A stretch of DNA of 64,000 nt from Bradyrhizobium sp. 200 (GTDB lineage Bacteria; Pseudomonadota; Alphaproteobacteria; Rhizobiales; Xanthobacteraceae): positions 6,616,001 through 6,680,000 of the forward strand of contig NZ_CP064689.1 of the NCBI RefSeq assembly GCF_023100945.1, written 5' to 3'. This document shows positions 36,757 to 46,439 of the stretch, piece by piece; position 1 is the first letter of the stretch; each line of letters opens with the position of its first letter. The translations under genes and the position numbers were made by a program. The notes beneath the pieces were generated by a model. It did no database searches. It saw nothing but the letters and a program-made list of their open reading frames with translations, and had not been told where the DNA came from.

Positions 36757-37493
36757 GGGCTCACGGCACCGCCTCGCGATGCGGCAAGTGCCAGTTTGCA
36801 AACGGCCATCGCCGAGCTGGACGCATCGCACGCACCAACTTGCATCGGACGCATGAACCGGAATCGCCACCGCGCCGGAGGTAGCAGTCTAGCCTACGAT
36901 CTTTAGCGCTTTGCGAGCTTGCGGCGAGGTGTCGGCTGCGGCTCGCCGTGGGTCAATGCCATGGCACTCCTGGCCATCATCATCGAACCGTCGACAGAAG
37001 ACACTGCAGGCGAGCTGCTATGAGAAAGCTCAGCATCCTTCAGGCACTTCCTGACGCAGTTGTGGAGTCGCGCAGCCTGCAGGGGCTTGCCTCTGACGCG
37101 TTCGAAATCCGTCAACGGTCCCGGTGGAGAGCGCACCAACGGATCGGCCGCGGAATACTGGCCATCCGTTTCCCCGAATACGTTGCTGGTAAAGGTGACA
37201 GCGCACAGTCGAGAAATTGCCATCCCAGGACGTCCAGGATCGTCGTCGAGCAGCTAGGCGATAAGATCACCGTAGCAGACTTCGTGCTCATGAAGAAACT
37301 TGATTTTCCGGCGACTTAGTTTCAGCTCAGGCAAGGTCTTGCTTGTCATCCCGATCGAAAGAAGGTGTCGGACGGATGCCTAGCCGCCGCCACGCTCCGT
37401 ATCAGCGTCAGGGATCGAAGCCGCAAGGACCTCGCGGCCTCAGTCCGCGCGAGCGCGGCTGTCGGAGCGAAGGCGCCCGAGGTTGAGGCCATC
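36757..37493. other. Gap with unassigned short frames
   Basis: About 740 bases. Overlapping frames exist on both strands (36948-37319 plus, 36903-37223 minus), but neither has a recognisable family or a good ribosome-binding site, and I cannot choose between them. Confidence 0.4.
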
Positions 37494-38030
37494 TCACAAC
37501 AAAAGCTGCTGAACCTTTTGCTTCAAAAGCGCATCGTCCAGACACACCGCCCATTCCAGTAGCATCTGTCTCACCGTCGTCGGCAAGATGCCGTGAAGCG
37601 CAAGTCGATTCAGAACGAGAGATCGGTCCCTGTCAACGCGCGCTGCGGTGAGGTCCGAAAGCAAGCGTACGTCATATCCCCGCTCGGCCGTTTGCAGGGC
37701 GGCAATAAAGATCTCCTCTTCGAGCCAACTTCCTCCATAGAAAATGATACCGGTTTGGGCTGAAGCCAGATTGTCTGTGAAACGGCGATCCCGCCAAATG
37801 GAAAGGGGGTCGACGTCCAGCTGCATCATCGACTGGGTGAGTTGCTGACGAACGTCAATTCCGGCCGGTTGGCATTCGCCGATAACCGTCAACGGGACGG
37901 CGAACATCTCTAAGCCTGTGTGCAGTAGTGAGAAGCTGCTGTGACGCGCGGCAAGACCGGCCGAAATTGGCGTCTCGCCGCGCGACAGATTAATCAACAC
38001 CACATGACTATGTCGTGGGTCTGCGAACAT
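37494..38030 (-). CDS. Isochorismatase-like protein, catalytic residues absent
   Basis: About 178 residues from the ATG at 38030 follow the pattern of isochorismatase-family cysteine hydrolases: a first strand HVVLINLSRGE, a segment FAVPLTVIGE, a core strand TGIIFYGGSWLEEEIFIAAL, then ERGYDVRLLSDLTAARVDRD. The family's catalytic Asp at the end of strand one reads N-L-S here, and the catalytic Cys in the core loop is replaced (G-G-S-W-L). So it is probably not an active hydrolase of this type. It lies 43 bases after the AHL synthase gene in the same direction and may be co-transcribed with it, under lux-box control. A GTG at 38045 is an alternative start. Family assignment is moderate. Confidence 0.6.
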   Translation of the reverse strand: MFADPRHSHVVLINLSRGETPISAGLAARHSSFSLLHTGLEMFAVPLTVIGECQPAGIDVRQQLTQSMMQLDVDPLSIWRDRRFTDNLASAQTGIIFYGGSWLEEEIFIAALQTAERGYDVRLLSDLTAARVDRDRSLVLNRLALHGILPTTVRQMLLEWAVCLDDALLKQKVQQLLL

Positions 38031-38073
38031 TTGCGTGCCAATCACCTTTTCCGGGCTCGAGAGGCGCGTGTGG

Positions 38074-38712
38074 TCAGGCGGCCGCGTTGACAGGATCGGG
38101 TGAGAGAAGCACAGGACCGCTGACGGCGGCTCGTTCGTACATCCTGTGAAGCGCTTGTTCGGACGTGTCGAGAAACCCGGCAACGGCCATCGTCGATCCG
38201 ACCTGCTGTGGCGCAGCGATCCGTCTCAATGGCCAGCCTGCTCGCCGGAGAATGCGCTCCATACGCGTATCGGTGACTGTCACGATGTTGTCTGCGCTCG
38301 CGCCGCGTGCCGCCTCTATCATCGCGGCGAAAAGGATAAGCGTGGCGCGGTTGAGACTATTGGCGGCCTGATCGGTGATAAGCCTAGTGTCGACGCAAAA
38401 GCGCGAGCTTTCGAGAATTCTTTCGTCCTGCGGCGCGAGGGCCCCGCCGAGCAGGACGGGAAAGGTGTCGGCCAACATGGTCGGTCCCATGGTCGGAAGC
38501 AGACGAACCGAACCAACCGGCTCTCCTCCATCTGACATCAGAATGAGATAAGTCGGCCCGAGCGTGTCATACACATCGAGCTCAAATTCACCTGAGACGG
38601 ACACGGACCAGTCGAGCCTGTCCATGAAGACACGGCGCCGCAGCCGATACATCGCCGCGAGCAAGTCCAGATGCCGACCAAATTGAGGTGCGTGAAGTCC
38701 AAGGGCATGCAT
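38074..38712 (-). CDS. traI: Acyl-homoserine lactone synthase (LuxI/TraI family)
   Basis: The 212-residue protein has the conserved LuxI residues: the RRRVF and LDW box near residues 25-36, E-x-D-x-Y-D near 45, VGSVRLLP near 68, and the ESSRFCVD block near 100. It makes N-acyl-homoserine lactone signals from S-adenosylmethionine and an acyl carrier. GGAGG six bases before the ATG at 38712 fixes the start. A lux-box-like palindrome lies 55 bases upstream, and the luxR-type gene is directly upstream, so positive feedback is likely. In related elements this circuit induces excision and transfer. The symbol follows the conjugation context; the acyl chain cannot be told. Confidence 0.9.
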   Translation of the reverse strand: MHALGLHAPQFGRHLDLLAAMYRLRRRVFMDRLDWSVSVSGEFELDVYDTLGPTYLILMSDGGEPVGSVRLLPTMGPTMLADTFPVLLGGALAPQDERILESSRFCVDTRLITDQAANSLNRATLILFAAMIEAARGASADNIVTVTDTRMERILRRAGWPLRRIAAPQQVGSTMAVAGFLDTSEQALHRMYERAAVSGPVLLSPDPVNAAA

Positions 38713-38767
38713 GCCAACCTCCCGAAATTATCAGGAGGCCTCAAGACCAGAAAGGAACTTTCTAATC

Positions 38768-38787
38768 GCCTGTTAGATTTTACAGGT
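38768..38787 (-). promoter_or_regulatory. lux-box-like operator upstream of the AHL synthase
   Basis: On the minus strand the 20 bases read ACCTGTAAAATCTAACAGGC, an imperfect palindrome very close to the classical Vibrio fischeri lux box (ACCTGTAGGATCGTACAGGT). It lies 55 bases before the synthase start, a suitable distance for LuxR-type activation. Confidence 0.72.
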
Positions 38788-38905
38788 GGGTCTGGTTCAG
38801 CTTGATTTCGCTAGATTTTTTTGGACAGAGTACAATAAATAATGAACGGCGCGACAACCGCGCCAGGTCTGTTTTGCATCTTGCGAAATGGGAGGGTGTG
38901 GATGA

Positions 38906-39634
38906 TTACGACACCAAACCGCGTCGCAAGGCCTCGGCGACGCACTGGGCAATAGATGCTGCACCGAGCTTGCGGCGAGCGTTCTCAAGATGAAAAACTA
39001 CCGTGCGCGGCGCAATCTGGACCAGCACCGCAATATCCGCGACGGTTTTTCCCTGTGCGGTCCATGCAAGGCATTGGCGCTCGCGCTGAGTAAGTTCAGT
39101 TCCGGAACGTTTATCGGTGGAGGGTACACCAAGTTTGCTGGAGACATGACTATGAAAATACACCCCAGCGAGTTGTACGAGGCCCTTCCAGTCGGCCACG
39201 AGCCGCTCCAGGTGAACTTCGCGGTCGTCCGTCGCCAGCGTAAATGCAGCCATCCGTCCAAATCCGCCCCTGATCGGCACAGTGACGCCTGACCTAATGC
39301 CGAAGGTCGCCGCTTCATCGAAGAAGCGGCGCTGCTCGCGATTTCCGACCGGGGCTGAGCCCCCTCCTCCCCAACTGAACAATGCGTGCTCGACACGCGC
39401 GCGGCGCACCACAGGGTCAAGCTGCTGATATCCAAGCTGGAAATAGCGGCTGGTCCAGGATTTGGGATAGGACGAAATCAACGTTGGCGTGTCGCCGGTC
39501 AAGCGCAGATAGGCAAATCGCTGAAAGCCGAGCTGCTGTGTGAGTCGTGTTGCGACACGCTCGAATTCATCCACGTTGACTGCGGTCTGGATACTATCAA
39601 TGAATTCCTGGAAGATGCTTTCGACCCGGCTCAT
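38906..39634 (-). CDS. traR: LuxR-family quorum-sensing regulator (TraR-like)
   Basis: The 242-residue protein has an N-terminal autoinducer-binding domain with the conserved residues in YPKSWTSRYFQLGYQQLDPV (W, Y, D, P), and a C-terminal GerE-type helix-turn-helix with ELTQRERQCLAWTAQGKTVA and RTVVFHLENARRKLG. With acyl-homoserine lactone bound, such proteins activate promoters through lux or tra boxes. It is encoded just upstream of the synthase gene on the same strand. The likely targets are the synthase operon and genes that start element excision, by analogy to TraR of ICEMlSymR7A; only the first target has a visible site. Confidence 0.9.
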   Translation of the reverse strand: MSRVESIFQEFIDSIQTAVNVDEFERVATRLTQQLGFQRFAYLRLTGDTPTLISSYPKSWTSRYFQLGYQQLDPVVRRARVEHALFSWGGGGSAPVGNREQRRFFDEAATFGIRSGVTVPIRGGFGRMAAFTLATDDREVHLERLVADWKGLVQLAGVYFHSHVSSKLGVPSTDKRSGTELTQRERQCLAWTAQGKTVADIAVLVQIAPRTVVFHLENARRKLGAASIAQCVAEALRRGLVS

Positions 39635-39792
39635 TCCGGCTCTACCATCTTGAACACACTAGCCATACTTTCCTGAGCGCGTTCGGCAAAGGAGCTGTCC
39701 GGCAATAGGCCGCGCGATCTACCGACCGATACAGATATGTCCCACGATGCCGCGCGGCCGAGTTGGGGGCGCACCGGCGCTAGTCCTTGCTC

Positions 39793-41652
39793 CTAGCGCA
39801 GCTGCTTCGTCCCAGGCACACGTGTAATAAACCAGAACCATGCGCCAACCTGAACTGCAAGGTTCACTGCAAAGGCGGTCTGGTAAGCAACTTCCGGGTA
39901 ATGGCCATGCTCAGGCGTCCAATGCTGAACCACGAAACCGAGAAGAGACTGAACCACAAACGCGTAACCGATGTGAAAGACGTTAAGCGCCGCATTCGCA
40001 CGCCCACCAAGCTCTTTGGGGAAGAAATCGAACAGAATCGCGCCGCTAAGGACGGTTGCAGCGCCGGCAGCAGCGATGATGATCCACGGAGCGGATGATG
40101 GCAGAGGGGCTCGCAGGATTATTGCCAGTTGGGCAGCGAAAAACAGAATTGCGACCGAGCCCAAGAGCGCCTGTGGTCCTATCCCGTATCGCCGGAGCTT
40201 CTGAGCCGCAACCCCTAGCACCAGGGCGCCCGCACTCAATGCAATCGCCATGGCAAACAGATTGCGAAGCAATCCCGACCGGTCCAGGCCCTCCACATCC
40301 GAGAACCACTGGGCAGCCCACAATCCCTGTAGCGCCCAAGCGGTACCAATGCAGCTCGCAGATAGGGGCGCCAAACGCCAGAAGCGAGGATCAGCATAAA
40401 TCATTCTCAGTCCAATGGTGGTCCCCTTCGCTGCCAATGAGCCCGTGGCCTCTGGCACGACAAGGAAAATTGCAAGCGCACATCCAGCCGATGCGATGGC
40501 TAAGAGTTCAAACAATCCCCGCCAGCCGACCGAAACGAGCAGGTATTCGGCCGGCAATGTCCCCGTCACGCCGCCAAGTGCAGCCAGCATGACCATAAGG
40601 CCATTGAGCATTGGGACCTGCTCGGCGGGAAACCAGAGAACGACCGCTTTCAATCCGGCCATCAATGCTGCGGAAACGCCGAGACCGATCAACGCCCTGC
40701 CGAGAAGAAGAAGCAAAACGTTGTCGGCGATGGCAAACAGCGCTGCGCCGGCGGCGGCTGCCAAAAGCACGACACTCTGGATTCGTCGTGGGCCGTATCG
40801 GTCCAACAATATCCCGATAGGAATCTGGGCCGCCGCAAAGGTCAGGAAGTAGATGGACGTCAGGAGACCAAGTTCATCGGCACCCAAACCAAACTCGAAA
40901 GTTAGCGGCCCAGCTATCGTCGCATTGATGTTACGAAAGAGAAAAGAAAGGTAGTAAGCAGCGACGAACGGCAAGAACACGCGAAAGATTAAAAGCCAAT
41001 GTGCGTTGAAGGCCCGTGACCGCTGTTGCGCCGTCGCACGCCAGGGCGGCAAAGCGAACCGCGATATCGCGCCACGGATTGTTTGCCCGGCTCTTGAATC
41101 GGGTTCGTGCTCGCACCATGCCCCTCCGGCAGAATGCGGGGTTTGTGGCTTGTTGCCGGCGACAGTCGTTGCACCGGCCTTCTGTTCCGGGTGTGTTGAG
41201 CGCGTCAGCGCTTCTGGCCCCACCGGTTCTGTTGCAACATGCTCCCGCTCAGTCGAATTTACCCGCTCGATTGTCTCCTTTATAAGGGACGTTCCTAGGT
41301 CAACCCGCCTTGCCACCTGGGTAGCAAATTCGTCGAAGCGCGCGAGCCCGAGGGTACAAGCGTTAGGTTGGTCGGCAGCTGCAAGCGGCGGCGTGACCGC
41401 GAGAAGAAATCGAGCCTGAAGCGCAACAGTCTCGCTTACCATTCGCACATCGTCATGAAGCTGTTCGAGGTTCCGGTGTATGGCGCTCAGTCGCCGATCA
41501 ATTGAGGCCTCTTTGATGTTACGATCAGGGTCGAGGAAATGAGCGAGCGCAGCCTCAACGATCGCCGATTTGGTCGCCCCTGGACTTTTTGCTGCTACTG
41601 CGAGCCGCGCGGCGACCGGCTCCGAAAGATAGACACCGATGCAGGGCTTCAT
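39793..41652 (-). CDS. Fusion of a ribbon-helix-helix conjugation protein with a major facilitator transporter
   Basis: The 619-residue frame is continuous. Residues 1-133 are a paralogue of the ribbon-helix-helix protein at 23639-24205: MKPCIGVYLSEPVAARLAVA and TKSAIVEAALAHFLDPDR match the DNA-binding part, and LLAVTPPLAAADQPNACTLG matches the middle block. Residues about 134-215 are a polar linker. From about residue 217 a standard MFS transporter follows with about 12 membrane segments, including SFLFRNINATIAGPLTFEFG and the loop GILLDRYGPRRIQ. The transported substrate is unknown. The start ATG overlaps the stop of the alpha/beta hydrolase gene, so the two are co-translated. A membrane-tethered DNA-binding protein is one possible outcome; another is internal initiation giving a free transporter. 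Confidence 0.82.
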   Translation of the reverse strand: MKPCIGVYLSEPVAARLAVAAKSPGATKSAIVEAALAHFLDPDRNIKEASIDRRLSAIHRNLEQLHDDVRMVSETVALQARFLLAVTPPLAAADQPNACTLGLARFDEFATQVARRVDLGTSLIKETIERVNSTEREHVATEPVGPEALTRSTHPEQKAGATTVAGNKPQTPHSAGGAWCEHEPDSRAGQTIRGAISRFALPPWRATAQQRSRAFNAHWLLIFRVFLPFVAAYYLSFLFRNINATIAGPLTFEFGLGADELGLLTSIYFLTFAAAQIPIGILLDRYGPRRIQSVVLLAAAAGAALFAIADNVLLLLLGRALIGLGVSAALMAGLKAVVLWFPAEQVPMLNGLMVMLAALGGVTGTLPAEYLLVSVGWRGLFELLAIASAGCALAIFLVVPEATGSLAAKGTTIGLRMIYADPRFWRLAPLSASCIGTAWALQGLWAAQWFSDVEGLDRSGLLRNLFAMAIALSAGALVLGVAAQKLRRYGIGPQALLGSVAILFFAAQLAIILRAPLPSSAPWIIIAAAGAATVLSGAILFDFFPKELGGRANAALNVFHIGYAFVVQSLLGFVVQHWTPEHGHYPEVAYQTAFAVNLAVQVGAWFWFITRVPGTKQLR

Positions 41653-42563
41653 GGAAGCGCTCCGTCGAAAATCAATCGAGCGGCTGTAGACTTCTCATGG
41701 CTTGAGACGGACTGTTTCCGCCGATCGAGATGACCCCAGCTTCCTCGCTCTACGGAGCTGAAGGAACCTTCAACATGCGCGTTGAATGCCGCAGGCTCTT
41801 CGAGGTTGATGGCATGGCCCGTATTGGGGCAGACCCAAATGCCGGCGGACGAAAACGTGGATTTGAGCATCAAGCTGGTTTCAAGACATGCCGTGTCTTC
41901 GTCGCCCACCGCGAGCAGCACCGGTAACGGTATGTTTGAAAATTGATCTCGGAAGTCGTACAAGGACGGTCGCACGGCTTGGCGCTGAAGCAGAGTATTG
42001 GACATCCCGCGTGCAGAATGCTGCTTTAATCGCCCCACAAACTGTTGGCGGCCCTTGAGGTCTTTGTGCTTCAGTCGAATGCGCGTGGAGTGGCCCGCCA
42101 TTTTCTCGGCCATGGCATCGATACCTCGTGCCGCCAATGTACGCGCCAAAACCGTCGCGCTTCTTGACCAACTTTCACGATTCGACGCTGGAGATCCTAA
42201 TCCTGCTCCGGCTGCAACGATCGCAATGGCCCCTTGGCGGTACCACAAACCAAAAAGCAGAGATGCAAAGGCACCCATGCTCGATCCAACCACGTGGGCT
42301 CGACTGATTGATAGACCGCGCATAACGGCATCAATGTCATGGACGGCGAACTCCCAACCGTACGCGGCTGGATTATCGGGAACGTCGCTCGGTAGATATC
42401 CCTGCGCATTGTAGGCGATACGTCTATAGCTACGGGAAAAATAGCGGATTTGTGCTTCCCAGCTGTGCAGATCCGATTCAAACTCATGAACGAAAACGAT
42501 TGGATAGCCGCGACCGTACTCTTCAAAGTAGAGCTTCATTCCACCTGACGCGATAAAAGGCAT
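41649..42563 (-). CDS. Alpha/beta hydrolase
   Basis: The protein of about 304 residues is an alpha/beta hydrolase: the oxyanion strand PIVFVHEFESDLHSW, the nucleophile elbow GSSMGAFA with the catalytic serine, the acid strand LPVLLAVGDEDT and the histidine in CPNTGHAINLEEP. The ATG at 42563 gives the usual N terminus (MPFIASGGMKLYFEEYGRG); an upstream start at 42608 adds a basic stretch without homology. Its stop overlaps the start of the transporter fusion. The substrate is unknown; a link to the exported or imported compound of the neighbouring transporter is plausible. It may also degrade acyl-homoserine lactones, given the nearby quorum-sensing genes, but nothing in the sequence shows this. 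Confidence 0.83.
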   Translation of the reverse strand: MPFIASGGMKLYFEEYGRGYPIVFVHEFESDLHSWEAQIRYFSRSYRRIAYNAQGYLPSDVPDNPAAYGWEFAVHDIDAVMRGLSISRAHVVGSSMGAFASLLFGLWYRQGAIAIVAAGAGLGSPASNRESWSRSATVLARTLAARGIDAMAEKMAGHSTRIRLKHKDLKGRQQFVGRLKQHSARGMSNTLLQRQAVRPSLYDFRDQFSNIPLPVLLAVGDEDTACLETSLMLKSTFSSAGIWVCPNTGHAINLEEPAAFNAHVEGSFSSVERGSWGHLDRRKQSVSSHEKSTAARLIFDGALP

Positions 42564-42995
42564 CACCACCGCCGATCTTTTGGAGCGTCGGCAAGGCATG
42601 CCGCGCATCGTGTGGCCTTATGGCCGAGCAGCGACAAAAACGGAGGTGTCGCTTATCCATGATCGTTTTTCGACACACCTGCTCTTCGTATGCCTCGAAA
42701 TAAAGCTGTCCAATGATTAGGAGTTGGCTGCGGCGGAGGAATCGACCTCCGAATGGCGAGATAGTGACGTCTCAAGCCCGGCGGTGCTCTGAGATCGAAG
42801 ATCGCCTTGGCATGACGTGCACCAGTGCCGCGGACCTGGCCCTTACCTTCGTGAATCGATGCAAGCTTTCGGGCTTGAATGGCCCTAAAGCTTGCAGCGC
42901 TATTTCTGGCATCCATCTCACGCTAGCCACAGGAGCCGAGCTTTCGCCGTGTATAGTCGCAGCCTTTGTCGGCTTAAAGCGATGAGCGAGCAGGT
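42564..42995. other. Gap upstream of the hydrolase gene
   Basis: About 430 bases with no supported gene. The promoter of the hydrolase-transporter pair should be here but was not identified. Confidence 0.4.
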
Positions 42996-44701
42996 TCAGT
43001 CAAACTTATAGGAAGCCTGGAAAAACGTGCCCCATCGCTCCATGCTGTACTTCGCGAGAGAAGGCCCCTGAATTAGGGTACCGTGCCGCCGCAGCAGACG
43101 AAGGTGGCATTGCTGTCCTTCTTGGTGCACATTGCCCAATATCGGCCGCCAACGCCAACGCTGAGATTCTTAGTGATGATGTAGGATATGATTCCTTCCA
43201 ATTGGACGCCCCCGCCACCGTCCCCGCGATGATCGTAGAAAGTTGTTCTCTGGCGAAGGAGATGGTGGTCGCGACCACTGAAATCCGTCCACGGCAGGTA
43301 AGCCGCGTCGACGCTCACGCGCCAGCGCTCAAGCAACATGGTCTCGGCGCTGAGGCCTATGCGCGGCGCGTTCCAATCGGTATCTTGGCTGCCTATGAGC
43401 CTTCTGTCACTCGGCGTCAAGCATGGATACGGCGAGATGGTCTGCACGCATCCTACCGAGTCGGACTTCTGGCCATAATAGGTCCATCCCACAAATGCGC
43501 CCACCTTATAGGTGCTGCCGCGCAGGAAATCGTAACCGGCATCGGCCGTGTAGTACATGAATTTTCCGTTTGCCTGGCCTGATATCGTGTTGCTGTAGGC
43601 TTCGCGGTAGCCGACGCTCGAATCCTCATCGTTCATCTTTCCTTTGTTGAAGCGCCCGATGCCAACATTGCTCTTCAGGAAGCCTCCCAGGGACTGTCAA
43701 GACGTCCGAACAATTCGCCGGAAACTCCGTCCAGCCCGTCATACGTGAGCCTTGAACTAGGAGTGCCGGCATCTCCAGGCATCAGGGGCGCAAGAATGTA
43801 GTCCCATTGGAATTTTCCCCGGCTGAGCCAGAGCCGTGAGCCGCCTTCGAGTGACCAATCGCGTATATGCAAAAGGCGCCGCTTTGGCGGTCGCGCTTGT
43901 CGGGTACAGGAGCGCATCGGACCATTCCGGCGCCCTCGGATCCATGCCAAAACGATTAGTTCAGACCGACCTTTCCGACGTGATAATTGCTAGATAAGCT
44001 GCTTGTGTTGGCTGGGACGATTGCAAAAGGCGGAACCTGCACGGTAGAAGGGGTCGCCACATCCGGCCCGCCAAACCCCATGTAGTCGTACTCAAATTTG
44101 ACGGACCAAGCGGCCGTGAGCGCTTGCTCAAGGCCGACACCGACGGTCCCACCGAAACGACCGCAATCGAACTGCGTTGCCCCCGCGGGAAGCCCGCAAA
44201 GTTCCCTTCTCTAAATTCGTTGTTATTGGCGATTTCGCCGCGATTGTTTTGCCAAGCGGCGCCTCCTTTGACGTAGGCCAGCGTATGGCCCTGAGGGCCA
44301 AAAGCGTAACCCACACGAGTGGTCCCTGTGACAACCGAGCAGGTCGCGATCACAACAATGGGGGAGAAGGCAAGACAGGTATTTGTACCGTCCGAGACGG
44401 CGCCACTGGCTTCCAACTCAAGGCCAAAAACCCAGCGGTCCCCCTGCCAATTGTAGCCGATCTGACCTCCGGCGAGGAACACAGGCGTATCGACGACATC
44501 GCCGTAAATTGACGGACCGTAGGGATCACTGAACGAAGTCAAGCCGGAGCCCCCGCCGACGTGGCCGCCGATATATCCTCCGGTCCAGCGCCACAGTGCC
44601 GGTCAAGCCTTTACTGCCGGCCTGAGATCCGCCGAATTGACAGCGCCGCTTACTACGACCGCAGTTGCTGCGGCCCCCCAAAAGAGAAGTTCAGATCGCA
44701 T
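42996..44701 (-). pseudogene. Outer-membrane beta-barrel protein, multiply frameshifted
   Basis: A perfect ribosome-binding site (GGAGGTGAT) precedes an ATG at 44701 with a signal peptide (FWGAAATAVVVSGAVNSADL). Barrel strands of an Omp25-like domain follow in shifted frames: VFLAGGQIGYNWQGDRWVFG, HTLAYVKGGAAWQNN, WSVKFEYDYMGFGGPDVATP. A second barrel part includes LTYDGLDGVSGELFGRLDSP, FMYYTADAGYDFLRGSTYKV and NLSVGVGGRYWAMCTKKDSN, and ends with MERWGTFFQASYKFD before a stop at 42996. The two-part layout is one I recall for long porin-like proteins of Bradyrhizobium. At least four frameshifts make it non-functional. Confidence 0.82.
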
Positions 44702-45308
44702 ATCACCTCCCAACACACAACGCGCGCGCGCCACCTGGCAACGGGCCGAATGGCCGACGTTATGAGCGCCGCTTCGACGCCGCTTATGGGGTGTAGGATC
44801 TATGCCAGCGGATGCGACGCGCATTCCCTGCGGGTTTTGGGGGCGCTGTCGTCTTTGCAACAAGACCGGTGGTTGTTGAAACAAGCCGCGCGTCTGATGT
44901 CGAACACCAGGCGCATGCTGCACACCGGCACTTGAGGCGGATTGAATAGGTGAGCACTTGTGAAGAGGTTCGTCTCTTGATCCAGTCTCGCGCAATCGTT
45001 GCAATGAGATATTGCGTTGAGCGAGTAGTACTTTCGGGGAGTCGGTCAATGTACGGTTTTAGAACCGTTTCCGGAGAAGTCGCGCAATGGCTTCCACATC
45101 GTCCTTCGCTCATCCGCGGAAATCTTTCTTGGTACGTTCAGCACGTCTTTCTTTGGTACGTTAAGTACGAAAGTGATGCACCACAGACACAATGTGAAGC
45201 GTCGCGCAGAAACATACTCTTAAAGCGATCTCGGGGATTACCTATTCTCTACCCTAGACAATGCACGCGGAGTCATGCCTTGAACGCGTTCAGAATACGA
45301 GTCCGACG
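44702..45308. other. Gap without a recognised gene
   Basis: About 600 bases. It includes the upstream region of the barrel pseudogene. Direct-repeat-like GGTACGTTnAG motifs occur at about 45131 and 45156; nothing else stands out. Confidence 0.4.
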
Positions 45309-45623
45309 ATGATCAGCGAAGATTTGGCAGCCATGCGCACTCATCGCAACCGCATCCACTACTATCGCAGGTTACTTGAAGCTCAGCTGACCGAGCCTGA
45401 GCGCCAATATGTCGAGATGCGCCTTTCTGAAGAGCTTTGTGCTTTCGAGGATTTAAAGGCCGCTATCTTTCCCCTAGTTTTCACAATCTCAAACCCGCCT
45501 ACGGTGCAACGTTGTGCGAGAGCTATATCTCTCTCTTATCCTGTTGATAACAGCGGACTTGCACCTGATCGCCCTCGACAAACAGCACAAACGCGGAAGG
45601 GCCATCACGAAGCTGATCCTTGA
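45309..45623 (+). CDS. Small charged helical protein, probably with a damaged C terminus
   Basis: The first 58 residues (opening MISEDLAAMRTHRNRIHYYR and including LTEPERQYVEMRLSEELCAF) resemble short helical proteins of about 55 residues that I recall as frequent in Bradyrhizobium genomes. The frame continues to 104 residues with a low-quality tail that overlaps the end of the metallophosphoesterase pseudogene on the other strand, so the natural stop was probably lost. Function is unknown. Confidence 0.45.
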   Translation: MISEDLAAMRTHRNRIHYYRRLLEAQLTEPERQYVEMRLSEELCAFEDLKAAIFPLVFTISNPPTVQRCARAISLSYPVDNSGLAPDRPRQTAQTRKGHHEADP

Positions 45624-46397
45624 GTGGTCCTTCGGGGCCAAAAAGCGCAGAGCCGCACGACACGATGTCCACCGGATCCGAACACACGTACGGCATATGC
45701 AAGTGCCCGTGAAGAATGATTGAGGGCTTGTTGTCTTGGGCCCACTTCAAAACGCTATCTGCGTCCAGGCAACGCAAAAACATCCTCGCGGCGCGGCCAA
45801 TACTCGCCGGAGGGATCTATGTGATGGTGCACAAGCACGAGGAGCGGTTGCGAGCTGCATCGATTTTCCGCGAGTAGTTTTCTTGCCGCGGCCAACTGGG
45901 CAGTCCCGACAAGGCCGAGCGCATTGGTGATGGGGGAGTTAGACGGCCTCTGATTGCTGTCGAGAATCAGGATGTCAACGCCTCAATTTGCGCCGCTGAT
46001 GAACGCCGGAAAGCCTTCGATCGGGCTCGCAGACAGCCGGTTTAGATGGTTTAGCACTTCCTCATGCCGATAGGAGCTGTTGCCGAACAAGCTCTTCAAT
46101 AAGAATAGCTCCGCCAGATAGGGCACGACTCCCCGAGCCTCGCGTCTCATTTTCTTGAAATGATAGTCATGATTTCAAGGGGACGCACACGAACGGCGGG
46201 TCCATCTTCTTCACTTCCGATTCCAGTCGCAACCAAGCCTCGGCGGCGCCTGTATCGGTTGCGTCGCCGCAGCACAGTATGATCCGGGGTCGAGTTCGGG
46301 TGATCGCTTCAAGCATAAAGTCAAGAGCAGGTTGCGAATCCTTGCCGCCTTGCAACGTTCTTTCGCCGGGGGCGGTCAGATGCAGGTCGGAGATCAC
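45523..46397 (-). pseudogene. Metallophosphoesterase, frameshifted
   Basis: All motifs of a calcineurin-like phosphoesterase are present but in different frames: ISDLHLTAPG (D-x-H), IILCCGDATDTG (GD), NHDYHFKKM (NHD), LLVLVHHHIDPSGEYWP and SIILHGHLHMPY (GHxH). Frame changes lie near 46170, 45990 and 45785. The gene was probably a two-metal phosphodiesterase or phosphatase. It follows a broken membrane-protein gene on the same strand. Confidence 0.85.
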
Positions 46398-46439
46398 AAG
46401 GATACCGCCAGATGCATCGGCCTGGCGGGAGCGACGGCG

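Noticed and set aside
36903..37319. Overlapping open frames on both strands as genes
   Set aside because: No family, no ribosome-binding site and no way to prefer one strand.
42713..42985. Plus-strand frame of 90 residues as a gene
   Set aside because: No similarity, no ribosome-binding site, and uneven composition; likely a chance frame.
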